From assembly GCA_963978905.1 (NCBI GenBank), contig OZ022261.1, forward strand, positions 4,527,992 through 4,591,991: 64,000 nt of DNA. Reading direction: 5' to 3'. Source of the stretch: Trichostrongylus colubriformis (lineage: Eukaryota; Nematoda; Chromadorea; Rhabditida; Trichostrongylidae). The position numbers were made by a program, and so were the translations under genes. This document shows positions 1 through 9,392 of the stretch, in pieces (the stretch's first letter is position 1; every line of letters begins with the position of its first letter). Below the pieces are notes generated by a model. That model searched no databases. It was not told where the DNA came from and saw nothing but the letters and a program-made list of their open reading frames with translations.

Positions 1-262
1 GCTAAAATACAGCTCCTTAAAGTGGTGGTCGAGGTGCGGGTTTTCAGAGCAAACGAAGACCCCGACTATGCGTGTCGGACCGTGGCGGACGGCGGGGCGT
101 TCATTTACTCTGGGGTCCCGCCTCCTCGGCCACCACTTTCAGGAGCTGTATCCTAGCCGGATTCTCACTTTTTGCGTGGAACTTTGTATGCTGCCCTTTC
201 CAAGCAAATACAACATAACTGTATGGGTAACAAAAAAATTTATTCCGTGCACGATTCTTTTA
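1..262. repeat. Palindromic miniature element, family A, cut by window edge
   Basis: Right part of a foldback element. The GC-rich core (roughly 20-155) pairs with itself: the stretch around AGCTCCTTAAAGTGGTGG is mirrored by CCACCACTTTCAGGAGCT. The right arm ends in CCGTGCACGATTCTTTTAG. The same arm sequence (AAATACAACATAA, then TGGGTAACA) occurs at 38.8, 52.0, 60.1 and 61.3 kb. No transposase is encoded, so mobilisation must depend on an element elsewhere. Confidence 0.8.
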
Positions 263-549
263 GTAAAAATCAGCTAGAAATCAATTTTTTATGCAAAATT
301 CGACCTCATTTTGCAGGATTCCGTAGGCAGAATCCCGAGCACCAAAAGAGACACCACGGAAACGATGGCGTCGGAAATCTCACACCTCACTGGACTTCAG
401 ATTTAGTATCTTAGTTCATGGAGTGTCAGCACACGTGAAGATCGCGAGCACTGATCTTCAGATATCTCGCACGAGGAACTTCGAGATCTCAAATGGAAAG
501 TTTGCTGAGTGCCTATTCGAGTGGGTTTTCCAATCTTACCCAGTTATCG

Positions 550-813
550 GGTAAGGCTACTTACGCCAGAAAATCGCTTCAACGGCGTCGCATTCGCGGT
601 GCCACCAGTACGACTTGCGAATCAATTGTCCTTGGGAGCCCGACAGAGCGTGGCTGCGTCACCTATGCGCTTCCACCCATACCACCCTCCCTCCTCCACC
701 CATGCCACACTGCCTCGCATAAAGGCTGACATGCCCTGCCACTGGCATTGCACCCGCCGCGCCGCTCGCGGCGAGCGGCCACGCCGTTTTCTGGCGTAAG
801 TAGCCTCACCACA
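550..813. mobile_element. Foldback MITE, family D, 8-bp target duplication
   Basis: The termini are inverted: GGTAAGGCTACTTACGCCAG on the left mirrors CTGGCGTAAGTAGCCTCACC on the right. AGTTATCG directly precedes the element (542-549) and is repeated at 814-821, giving an 8-bp target-site duplication. The GC-rich interior contains a second inverted motif (GAGCGTGGCTGCGTCACC opposite AGGCTGACATGCCCTGCC) shared with the copy at 37.05-37.29 kb. Open frames inside are fortuitous. Confidence 0.75.
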
Positions 814-1189
814 AGTTATCGTCATTTGTTATGGTTCAAACTCAGAAATAGACCAGTGGATAGCTGGGCCATTTAATACAACTTGATTTTTTGTGCAATC
901 TCTGACTAAATATATGAATATTTGTAGCTTTCATTGCTGCATTGAAAACGGTCGAAAATGACGTTCATATACAGGAGAGGATAGAGTTCTTGCATAACCC
1001 TTGTATTTCATGTTAACAGAGCCACCTACTGCTAACTTCTGAATCATTCAGAAGTTCGGAAGCTGCAGCAAGACGAACTGAACACAAGTTAGGAGCGGTA
1101 ATGCACAGCTAACCGAGGAAAGTAAAATGATGTCAGCTGCATAATGACATAACTTTCGGAGATGGGGATGTCAGAGTGCTTTTATAATT
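814..1189. other. Noncoding stretch left of the forkhead exons
   Basis: No exon, RNA gene or repeat was recognised here. The third exon of the forkhead gene would be expected on the minus strand in this direction, but no plausible acceptor followed by wing-encoding sequence was found. Confidence 0.5.
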
Positions 1190-1350
1190 TGCGGCCGTCG
1201 ACGCCGGTGCCGTTAGAGCGGGATGGGTGAAGACGCAGAGTACGTTCTGATAGACACAGAATGCGACTGAGAGAGAAAGATCGCACTTTGCGTCTTTGCC
1301 CGCTCGGCGTACCGGCGCTGGTGCCGCAAAGTGTGAAGGCAGCCTCAATA
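1190..1350. repeat. Degenerate palindromic repeat, family C
   Basis: Imperfect inverted repeat: GACGCCGGTGCCGTTAGAGC on the left corresponds to the reverse complement of GGCGTACCGGCGCTGGTGCC on the right. It ends in CAAAGTGTGAAGGCAGCCTC, resembling the TIR of the better preserved elements near 16.4 and 19.6 kb (GGCCGC..TCATACTTT). It lies just downstream of the second forkhead exon, in its intron or flank. Confidence 0.5.
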
Positions 1351-1374
1351 ATTCCATAAAAGCAAGTTCCCAAC

Positions 1375-3155
1375 CTACTACTCCGCTTGCTGATGTCTGC
1401 TTCAGTGGAAGTTTCACAAAGCAGTCATGAAGTGATAGATTGTGACGGATTGAGTTCTGCCAGCCCCATTGATCAGGACGGTGACGATAGTACGGATGAA
1501 GCAAGCGTATCACCTAAACATAAACTAAAGGTACAGAAAATTTCATTTTGAGCTGGAGCGAAAAGTGGACTGCGTGAAAAATATCCGATAAGAGAATAAT
1601 GATAGAAGTTGGATAATAAGTCTAGGATGTCAGGATAGTATACTTAATTGATATTAGCCACTTCGCAGTCAACACTAGTAAGAGGGTGGGAGGCGATTGG
1701 TCGAATTTTCGCGCGGCCCCCCGCGGCGAGTGCGAGTGTTTGTAATTTTAAGCAACAAACACTACATATACACACTACAGACACTATCGGGCGGAATTCC
1801 AACCGACTGCAGCAAGTCGTGTTGACGGCGCCGCGAGTGCGACGCCGCGAAGCGGAAATTCGACCAATCGACCCCTACTCCTAGTAAGGAACGTCGCTTT
1901 TTCTAGTGCAGATTTTCACTTGCACTTTGTTCAACTGATTTCACTTAACACACACTTGTTGGGTCCAAACTATATTGCAAATGCTTATTTAGCTATTTAG
2001 ATAACTACTTTATTAGTAAGTGGATAAATTGATTGACTACGGTATTCCATCAGGGCATCCTGAACATAGACTAGTGAAAGATATTCTAACCATCGATAAT
2101 AATGTTAGTAACCTTTGATCTATGGCCTCCTATCTCAGATATTAGGAGCCAGCTCTATCCCCTGAATTCACGGAGAGCTTTTTCGTTAGCTCCGCCCTTT
2201 TCATTTGCTCTTTTCATCAATATCGAAAAGAAGCTCAGTTGTGCCTTGTCGCAGCAATCCATCACGCGGCTTGGCCTCTTTTGCCTCTCATTCTCAAACA
2301 TTCTATCGCTTAGTTTCCGCACACAAAGCACGCATAATGCTCGCAAAGCAGGCTGGCTGCATCGACGAATGACCAAGCTTTGTTTATGCTATTGTTTGAA
2401 TACTGGTTATTGTGAAATGAAATTTTTAGATGAACGAGCTTGAAGGAAGTCGAAGGCATACGTCGTATCACATAAGAACATTAATCCCCAGGGTTATGTT
2501 TAGTATCAGGAAGATTGAAAATCTCTAAGCAATACGACCTTCGGTCTACGGTTGACGCTTTCTGTTCCCATACTCAAGGTGTTATCTAAAAAAGGTCGTC
2601 AACTGACTTTGTTACCTAATACTAGGTATGATTATCGATCGCCTCGACGGTCTCAAAGTTGAACAAAAAGGGATACTTTTCGAAAAATCCTCGAAATCCC
2701 ATGCAAGAAGGCGATGCTTGGTTTTGGATCCTAGCGAGATGATAACTTCGCCAATAGAATTTGCAGAAAACTTTAGTCTAAAGCAGGAAAGCGAGTTTCG
2801 TTACAATGGCCCTATCCTAAAAATGTTACCAGGATAATCAAAACCCGCACAAGTAACATTCTCTGAATGCATAAAATAATGAATTTGATTAAGAAACGCA
2901 TCATTCTGGTGGAAGTAGAAGAACAAGGCTTGGATATGTTCCGGAAGACGATGTACCTACCTGATATATTTCATTCAACTTGAGTCGTTTATCGGGACTG
3001 CTTTCAATGGCTTCGATAATCAGGTCTTTATAAGATAATGACGGTCTCTCGATGTTTTCTAGATTTGAAGGTTCTGTCGTCGACTTTGCTGATACCTCAT
3101 CGGTCGATGACGACTGCGACAGATGAAGTACGCTTGTACTGCTAAGGAAATCCAT
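1375..3155 (-). CDS. Forkhead-box transcription factor, first two exons
   Basis: Two exons on the minus strand encode the front of a forkhead (winged-helix) DNA-binding domain. Exon 1 (3155-2961, 65 codons) starts at ATG, has a Ser/Thr/Glu-rich leader, then helix 1 with [18 protein letters not shown] and ends in LNEIYQ. The donor is CAG|GTAGGT. Exon 2 (1513-1375, 139 nt) continues in phase as [17 protein letters not shown] and then the recognition helix [19 protein letters not shown], the family signature, and ends in phase 1 at GTAG|GTTGGG. The intron is 1447 bp and carries a foldback MITE. The exon 2 acceptor, TTTATGTTTAG, is slightly weak. Wing residues and the stop are not in these exons, so the gene continues left of 1375, probably beyond the window. 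The helix sequence recalled to me the C. elegans fkh-9 type, but that orthology is unverified. The product should be a nuclear sequence-specific DNA-binding regulator. Confidence 0.85.
1683..1880. mobile_element. Foldback MITE, family B, in forkhead intron 1
   Basis: The ends are inverted: GGCGATTGGTCGAATTTTCG on the left, and AAATTCGACCAATCGACCCC on the right. CTAGTAAG is present at both flanks (1675-1682 and 1881-1888), consistent with an 8-bp target duplication. The interior contains GAATTCCAACCGACTGCAGC, shared with copies near 21.7 and 24.1 kb. No coding capacity. Confidence 0.75.
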
Positions 3156-3166
3156 CTGAAAAGAAT
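3156..3166 (-). promoter_or_regulatory. 3' splice acceptor directly before the forkhead ATG
   Basis: On the minus strand the bases immediately before the ATG read ATTCTTTTCAG, a near-ideal nematode 3' splice site with no intervening base. It is either a trans-splice acceptor for a spliced leader, which would make the ATG the true start, or the end of an intron behind an unseen upstream exon. Sequence alone cannot distinguish these. Confidence 0.6.
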
Positions 3167-3973
3167 GCTAATCAGCGATGCCTGGGATTTCTTCGCTTAT
3201 AGAGACGATGTACTTCACAAATAAAGCAATTTTCCCTTTACTATCGATAACCTTGCTTTTCAACATCGATGTTTGCGAAGGCATTATTGTGAGCTACCGA
3301 TAGCATGAAAAGTTTCCTGTGACATTCAAAATATCCGGAAACAACGCAGCAAAAAAGTGTGTATCCTAGTAACGAAAGGGCAAAGCAACAGAACACTCAA
3401 CGACCACGCCCTCCATTGGCCAAACAGACCGAAATACGCGGAAAGAAGTCAACGCAATGCAGTGGAGTTGCAAAAAAACAACATAAGCGACCGAAGAGTA
3501 ACCAAATAGATACCATCATTCAGGCAGCCTGCTGTCTGCGCAATAACAACGACAGGTAGAGCAGCATTGATGAAACTAAAAAGGTTTCAAAAGCGATCAC
3601 CACTGAACACTTTGTGAAACGTATGAAAATCGTAACAAAGCATCCTGTAAATGGCCAGGACAGCGTGTGGAAAAACTTTGATGAACTATGAACATGCATA
3701 TTAAATGTTAGTGAAAATTTTGCCATAACCCGTGAATTACACGAGAAAGAATTATTACAAAGTGTTATGATGGTACATGTTTTAGCTAAGTGGAAATTCT
3801 ATTCACAAGTGAGACAGCACATGAGATAAGGAAACATGTGACGCGAACAAGCGCCATGGTGGCGCTGCAAAACAAACAAAGGTCTAAAATCGCATTGTAT
3901 TCATTTAGTGCCGGAGAAGAATGCTATCGCAAGAACCAAATGCAACATGAAGCAAAGATCAAACTCGAGGATA

Positions 3974-3989
3974 ACACACACACACACAC
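3974..3989. repeat. CA microsatellite
   Basis: Eight uninterrupted AC units. Confidence 0.9.
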
Positions 3990-4124
3990 GCATGCACGCC
4001 AGCGCTCTCTCCGCTCTCGTCGACCGAGCAGCGAGCACGTGGTATGTTTTGTTTCACGGTTCATATTTCAGGAGTATTCCAGCCTCAACACAGGAAGTAA
4101 TGAAAGAACAAAAGACAGACAGAT

Positions 4125-4138
4125 GGGGGGGGGGGGGG
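4125..4138. repeat. Poly-G tract, 14 nt
   Basis: Uninterrupted run of 14 G on the plus strand. Its length is prone to sequencing error and polymorphism. Confidence 0.9.
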
Positions 4139-5141
4139 TGCTGCTGAAAATTGGGACGTTAAGGGGTCTCTCACGTGCCGGTTTTGCCCGGCAAACAACA
4201 AACACATCCGAGATACGCTTCTTGCGGATTCGAACAGGTTCGCTGACGTATGAGCACAACACCAACGATCAGATCGCTGTTAGGATAGGCAACCATGAGG
4301 AGGAGGAGGAAAGCAATAAGTTTGCTCTGCTTCACAACGACACACATACAGTGCTAACAATAAGCATGGTGTCTTGTTAAATCAAAACAAATGTTCAAGT
4401 AGTGCCGTAGGGGAATCCAAAAGGATTATGAACATTTCTTGAAGCATTTCTTACTATTCTCATGAATTTTTCTAAAAGGCTCGATCAGAATGCCTTCAAG
4501 ATAGAATATGTAGGTGAATGTGCATTACTGAAAATGTGGCGGAAATGATTCATAATAATTCAATAACAGTATTTAAAAGCAGTGGCATGATGCTTGTTCA
4601 AACAACATTTAATCGAACATCAGCCATGGATCACAGATTACATAAAAATGTGAAAATATGCTAAACTGCGAGACAAAGTACATAGTGATGAAAAAGTCGT
4701 TACAAAAATTCTGTAGAGGTTTCCTAAACAGCGCTAATGTTCTAATGAAGCAGTAAAACGGAATTTACATCGATATCGCATTAGTTATATGTAGTCAACA
4801 TGACGAAACATGAAACAACACGCGCGGCCTGCAAACATTGGTTTTGCTGCGTTCTCTGAAGAGAGACACCACAAGTGAAAGGGAGTGTTGTGTTGAATGT
4901 GAGAGATATTATGAGAGAGAAAGATAGCGTGTTGGAGATTCAACCAAGTTGAGGATAGTAGAAGGAAGCATGAATGATACAATTAGAAAAGACAGATGTG
5001 TTGATAAATGATCACCACATTAAGCTGTTATTTGAAAAACAACTGAACTTTTTACATAGTAAGTTATCCTTCGGACCTATGCCTTTCCTACTGGATCAGT
5101 AAGGAAATGTATATATTTGTAACTTTATGATGTATTGATTA

Positions 5142-5294
5142 CAGTCCATTTCTGAGCGCTTGATAGGGCGTGGCCCGAGGGGCGAGAGTGAGAGTGTGCA
5201 GCGATAGTGAGAGTGTGTGGCGGGGCGAGATAGTATGATACACGTTCACCCAAGTCCGTAGACCACGCCCTATCAACCGCTTCAAAATGGACTG
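5142..5294. mobile_element. Tc1/mariner-type MITE, TA-flanked
   Basis: A 153-bp element with inverted ends of about 32 bp: CAGTCCATTTCTGAGCGCTT on the left, and the mirrored AACCGCTTCAAAATGGACTG on the right, both continuing into GATAGGGCGTGG or its complement. TA occurs at both borders (5140-5141 and 5295-5296), the expected Tc1/mariner target duplication. The interior is an AG-rich stretch (GAGAGTGAGAGTGTG). No transposase. Confidence 0.8.
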
Positions 5295-5296
5295 TA

Positions 5297-6185
5297 TCTC
5301 TGCTGCAGAATAAACGCAATCGAGATGAACTACTGTGCCCCTCCAACATAAATTTTTAGAATCTGGCCAATTTCAATTAGCCAGAAGTGGATGTGAACAG
5401 TCACAGGCGTGGAATTCATGGTATACGAAAAGCAAAATGTTCTAGAATTCGATCTGCGCATAAAGGGTCACTCGAGCTCTCCGATATCTCAATTAATTAA
5501 CTTTTTTGATGTAAGTGGTTCTCATAGATCCTGGCATTCTTCTCAGATGTACCAGTAATATAGTTGGCAGAATTTTATGGTAGGTGACACAGTGAGATTG
5601 AAAATATCTCTCCAATAACGAGCCTTACGCCTATTCTGATAGAATTATGTGAGCCAGAGCCTTTCCATTCTGCAAGTATTCCATATCGGAACGCTCGATG
5701 AACCGCAGCAATAGTGAAGGAATCTCTAAAAGTTTTAGTACTTCATGGAGTGGTGAGTTTCATGCCAGATCCTACTGTTCACACCTAGCCCACAAAATCT
5801 CGACTGGGTACCACTCTTTCGACCACGTGTTGATTATATCATCTGTAATTCCTCTCAGATCAGCATATTCAACAGCGCTAGGTTGCAACAGGACACTCGA
5901 ATTAGGTTACCGCGCGCGAAAAGCACTGCGCTGGTCCCGCTGTGAATTGGCCGCACGCTAAAGTGCGCAACCACCGTGTCTTCGCATGACCTTCCAATAC
6001 AAGTGTCCTGTCGCACACCCCAGGTCTCTGCAGCACAGCCCAACTGCCACCCCATTTCGAAAAATTGAAGAGGTGCAAAAATTGGTTGCTGAAGACATCG
6101 CTACGACACTTCATCCTTTTATTGAGCGCCAGAAATATGGGGATGGTGGTATCAGTGTAGCAGCTCATGAAAAACCAACGGCATA
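5297..6185. other. Noncoding stretch, no feature recognised
   Basis: Short open frames overlap on both strands at 5.7-6.2 kb, but none shows a known domain or convincing splice sites. Confidence 0.4.
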
Positions 6186-6292
6186 GCGCACACTACTGTG
6201 CGCTCCACGCGGTGGAGTGCAAACGGACACTGAATAGTAAAGATCAATCAGTTTCACGTCACTCCACAGTGTGATTCACACAGTAGTGTGCG
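6186..6292. repeat. Short foldback element
   Basis: Terminal inverted motif GCGCACACTACTGTGCG at the left, matched by CACACAGTAGTGTGCG at the right. Inside, GGTGGAGTG mirrors CACTCCAC. About 107 bp, noncoding; a small MITE or its remnant. Confidence 0.55.
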
Positions 6293-6349
6293 ACTGGTCT
6301 TACGATTACCCGTTCTCAGCTCCCTACACAGAAACTAACTTCTGATCGA

Positions 6350-6610
6350 TGGCGCATGGCTCTATAGGGTTTTCAGCTTTGCAGCCTTACTCACCCATCA
6401 TATGAGCTTATAAGACATTTGTAGCTTGCAAGGTGAAATCCAATAATGTCGATCGATAACCCGTGGCTCAGTGCATTTTTTGCATTTCTAGCCTTACTCA
6501 CCCTTTAATGTGGCTCCATCGGCCAGTTCCGTCTTTGTGCAAAATCCGATAATTTTGATCAAGGCCCATGACTTTTCGAGGTTTTCAACGTTGTAGCCTA
6601 TTCACCCGTT
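6350..6610 (+). repeat. Degenerate tandem repeat of about 110 bp units
   Basis: Three diverged copies of a unit containing TTTTCAGCTTTGCAGCCTTA followed by CTCACCC. They recur as GCATTTCTAGCCTTACTCAC near 6482 and TTTTCAACGTTGTAGCCTAT near 6583. Noncoding. Confidence 0.45.
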
Positions 6611-7496
6611 GGAGCGGTTAAATACCCATTCCTCGCCAGTACACAGTAACTGGTAATCTCTGTCGATACGGATCGATACTGATAGCCTACAATACTTCCT
6701 TTTTGAAATTGTGTTCTCCTGGTAATGTGGTCTCATAGCCGGTTTTCTCCCCTTGTATATTGTAGAAGTTTCCTATTCTCCGTGCTATCTCACATCGTGA
6801 TGAGCATTTTCGATTTTGGCTCCGCCCATCTTATCGTTGACCCTCCCCATGAGCAACGCTCGCCCTTCACATTCATTCATCATTCTCATTCTTTTTCTTG
6901 TCTCCACCCTATCCCGGAAGCACAATGCAAAATTCCGGTTTTGGACACGCCCGTCACCGCGAAATATCACCCATCGACAATTTTGATTGTTTTTGCATTT
7001 TGAATTTTGAAAATTGGACCTTCCATTTGTTAGTTAGCTGCCACTGGCCATTTCCACCTTTCACCGGTCCCTAAACCTTTCTTAATTTCTCGTAATAAAT
7101 ACAAACAACTATTTGAACGCTACCCCCATTGTGGGAGGTTTTTGTCTTCAACCCAGCTTGAACAGTGGTCGTCTCCACTCGTTTCTTCCTGGTCTCACTC
7201 ACAAGCCCGTTTCATCTCTTCAAAAACTCGTCGCTGACTTCAACACATTACTTCCGCATCGTCTAGGCTGTTTTGGAACTAAATAAAGACTTCTCTTACT
7301 GAGCACTTCAGCGCATACTCGACGCACCGTGGGCACGGTTCAGCTCAATTCTTAAGGGCTCCTTATTACTTGCCCCATGCCCTCCCTACCCATCCCACAA
7401 TTGCTGTGGTCGTTCGAAAGCTAAAGGAGACACACCTATGATGCGCCTCTGTGGCCTACACAGAATAAGCGGTGCTTTGAAATTCTATCTCGGTTC
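6611..7496. other. Noncoding stretch, no feature recognised
   Basis: Contains a 92-codon frame (6725-7003) without recognisable domain, start context or splice sites. Not called as a gene. Confidence 0.4.
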
Positions 7497-7623
7497 AAGC
7501 ACAGTCTTTAGACAAAGAAGAAGACGGTGGAGATGAGCAATGTCCGAGCTGTGTTGAACGTATCCAAAGCAGGTGGAGCCCCGCCTATAGTGGGCGGAGC
7601 GCTCAACCAATTAGACTGTGCTT
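7497..7623. repeat. Small inverted-repeat element
   Basis: AAGCACAGTCTTTAG near 7497 is mirrored by TTAGACTGTGCTT ending at 7623. An internal hairpin, CCCCGCCTATAGTGGGCGGAG, lies near 7579. Probably a MITE remnant of 127 bp. Confidence 0.45.
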
Positions 7624-8366
7624 ACCAAAAATCACAGTCCTCTTACAGAACAGCCTGGAAACGGAGTAAATAGTGGACCTTCTCATGGCAACTAAAGATC
7701 ATGTTATAATGTGAAGTGCTTCACAGCACTTCATTACACATTATTATTGTAGGTTTCTCGTTACGATGATCACGTGCACAGTGCAATTACATGACACGAT
7801 GGTTAAAACGGAGAAGAAGAACTTTTCGATTCTAGAGTATGAGGATCAGAGAAACGCGATAAAAATTCTTATATAGATGGTGGGTTAAGGGCAAAGCATT
7901 CTGCCCCCGACAGAACTCCAACGTGCATTGACGGCTACCTAGAGATGGGTGCCGATCCATTACACATTAGACCCCATGCATCATTGTTCAGCTTTTTGAT
8001 GGTCTATGTATTTATCGCCCCATATGTATAATAGAGGGATGACTCCATTGTCATTATAAGCATCAAACATGGAGCTGACGCTTCAACAGGTGTACATTTC
8101 TGATTTTTGATATTTTCGCCGTAATGGGCGATACGAGGTCATGTTATACAAGTATGCTGAGTTGTGGGCAAAACGTTTAGCCTCCGACGGCAAAGCAAAC
8201 GATGACAAAGAAAAGCATACCAAGCTAAGCAAACGGAGCCTCCAACCGTCGGCACCTGGAAGTGCTTACCCGCATGCAACAGCTCCGACAATTGCAGTGT
8301 GAGAATTCAGACAGGTGGCATTTAGTTCATAAGCATTTTATTATTGTCTGAGTAATGGTAAAAAGG
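7624..8366. other. Noncoding stretch, no feature recognised
   Basis: No exon, RNA gene or repeat could be supported. Confidence 0.4.
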
Positions 8367-8437
8367 GCCTCGGTAGTGTAATGGATCAGCATACATGTCC
8401 GAAAAGCATAGAGCGGGTTCGAGTCCCATTCGAGACA
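8367..8437 (+). tRNA. tRNA-like sequence, probably a pseudogene or SINE head
   Basis: A 71-nt segment folds roughly as a tRNA. GCCTCGG pairs with TCGAGAC as the acceptor stem (one mismatch). The A-box-like TAGTGTAATGGATCAGC follows. GGTTCGAGTCC is an exact pol III B box and T loop. The anticodon arm is poor: with U33 placed correctly the anticodon would be CCG (Arg), but only about three of five stem pairs form. It is therefore more likely a decayed tRNA or a tRNA-derived SINE start than a working tRNA gene. Confidence 0.4.
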
Positions 8438-9109
8438 AGAGATTTTGCCCCTTAACTGAGCATCTTTGTAAAAACTCTCACATCATGGACGACGGCGAAA
8501 GTGAGCAGTAAACAAAAATCAACGCACCAAAAAAGGGATTATTTCAACTTTTGAAACATTTGCTGAACAATCAAAAAATTTTACAATTTTCGTGAAGAAC
8601 AATTTGAGGCTCCAAAATTTATTCTCAAAAGACTCAAAAATCCACAGAAGAGCGCGCAAGAATGCGAAAGAATTTTCGAGCTTATTGGCGAGCTTTCGGC
8701 GCCTAGTGCCTTTCTCAAGCCTGAAACAGAGCAATTTATTTTATATAATAGCACTTTATGAAATGAGTCAGCAGATTTATATCTGACTGACTCGCTGCTG
8801 CCCCCTACCTATCTTATCTGGTTGCAGAAGTGGAGCAGAAACTTGAAAATTTTTGTGAGTCTCATGAAGTTTTGGGCTTGATTTATCGACTGAGAGGAAT
8901 TGGAGCCACGAAATTCCTGTGGATGATTCACCATGACGTGAAAGCCGGCTGGTAAGAGGAAATAGCGTGGATGCTATAGGCATAGGCAAAAAGGAAGGGG
9001 TTCTGCATAATCGGAGCAACTGTCTTACGATGCTTTTCATGGATTTCCAATAACTTATTTAACTTTACTTAACTTTATAACTTTATTTTAGTAATTTTAT
9101 CCCAATACC

Positions 9110-9113
<4 letters not shown>
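8438..9113. other. Noncoding stretch left of the Penelope-like element
   Basis: No recognised gene. The last 60 bases are AT-rich, with repeated AACTTTA motifs leading into the poly-A tract. Confidence 0.4.

Positions 9114-9148
<35 letters not shown>
9114..9148. repeat. Poly-A tract, 35 nt
   Basis: Thirty-five uninterrupted A directly before the presumed 5' part of the Penelope-like element. It may mark an insertion junction or the tail of an earlier retro-insertion. Confidence 0.9.
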
Positions 9149-9150
<2 letters not shown>

Positions 9151-9206
9151 TTATCTATGGTTGTTACGCATGAATAAAGAGGGCCATACCTCTTACAAAA
9201 AATAGG

Positions 9207-9281
9207 GATCAACGCTGATGGGGTTTATAAAAGTCAAAAATGGCGGGATGGGATCAATTTTTGGCGCCTCCAGCGTTGATC
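9207..9281. repeat. Inverted repeat in the leader of the Penelope-like element
   Basis: GATCAACGCTG (9207-9217) and its exact reverse complement CAGCGTTGATC (9271-9281) enclose 53 bases with TATAAAAG near 9226. It could form a stem in the transcript. A promoter role is speculative. Confidence 0.5.
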
Positions 9282-9392
9282 GTTCCTACTGGAACTAATA
9301 GGGAGTGCCTACCCCTGGCAGCAGCCCTGCCAAACCCTTTGGGAAGATTCCTCCGTGTATGGGGGTTTGACCACCCACTTACACGTATTTAA

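Larger units (their letters stand above)
3167..5139. other. Noncoding DNA upstream of the forkhead gene
   Basis: Upstream region of the minus-strand forkhead gene, so cis-regulatory sequence is likely, but no element could be identified. It holds a CA microsatellite (3974-3989) and a run of 14 G (4125-4138). A 196-codon frame (3790-4380) crosses both simple repeats, has no homology I recognise and is not called as a gene. Confidence 0.5.

Noticed and set aside
3790..4380. 196-codon open frame on the plus strand
   Set aside because: It runs through a CA microsatellite and a 14-G tract, has no recognisable domain and an unconvincing composition.
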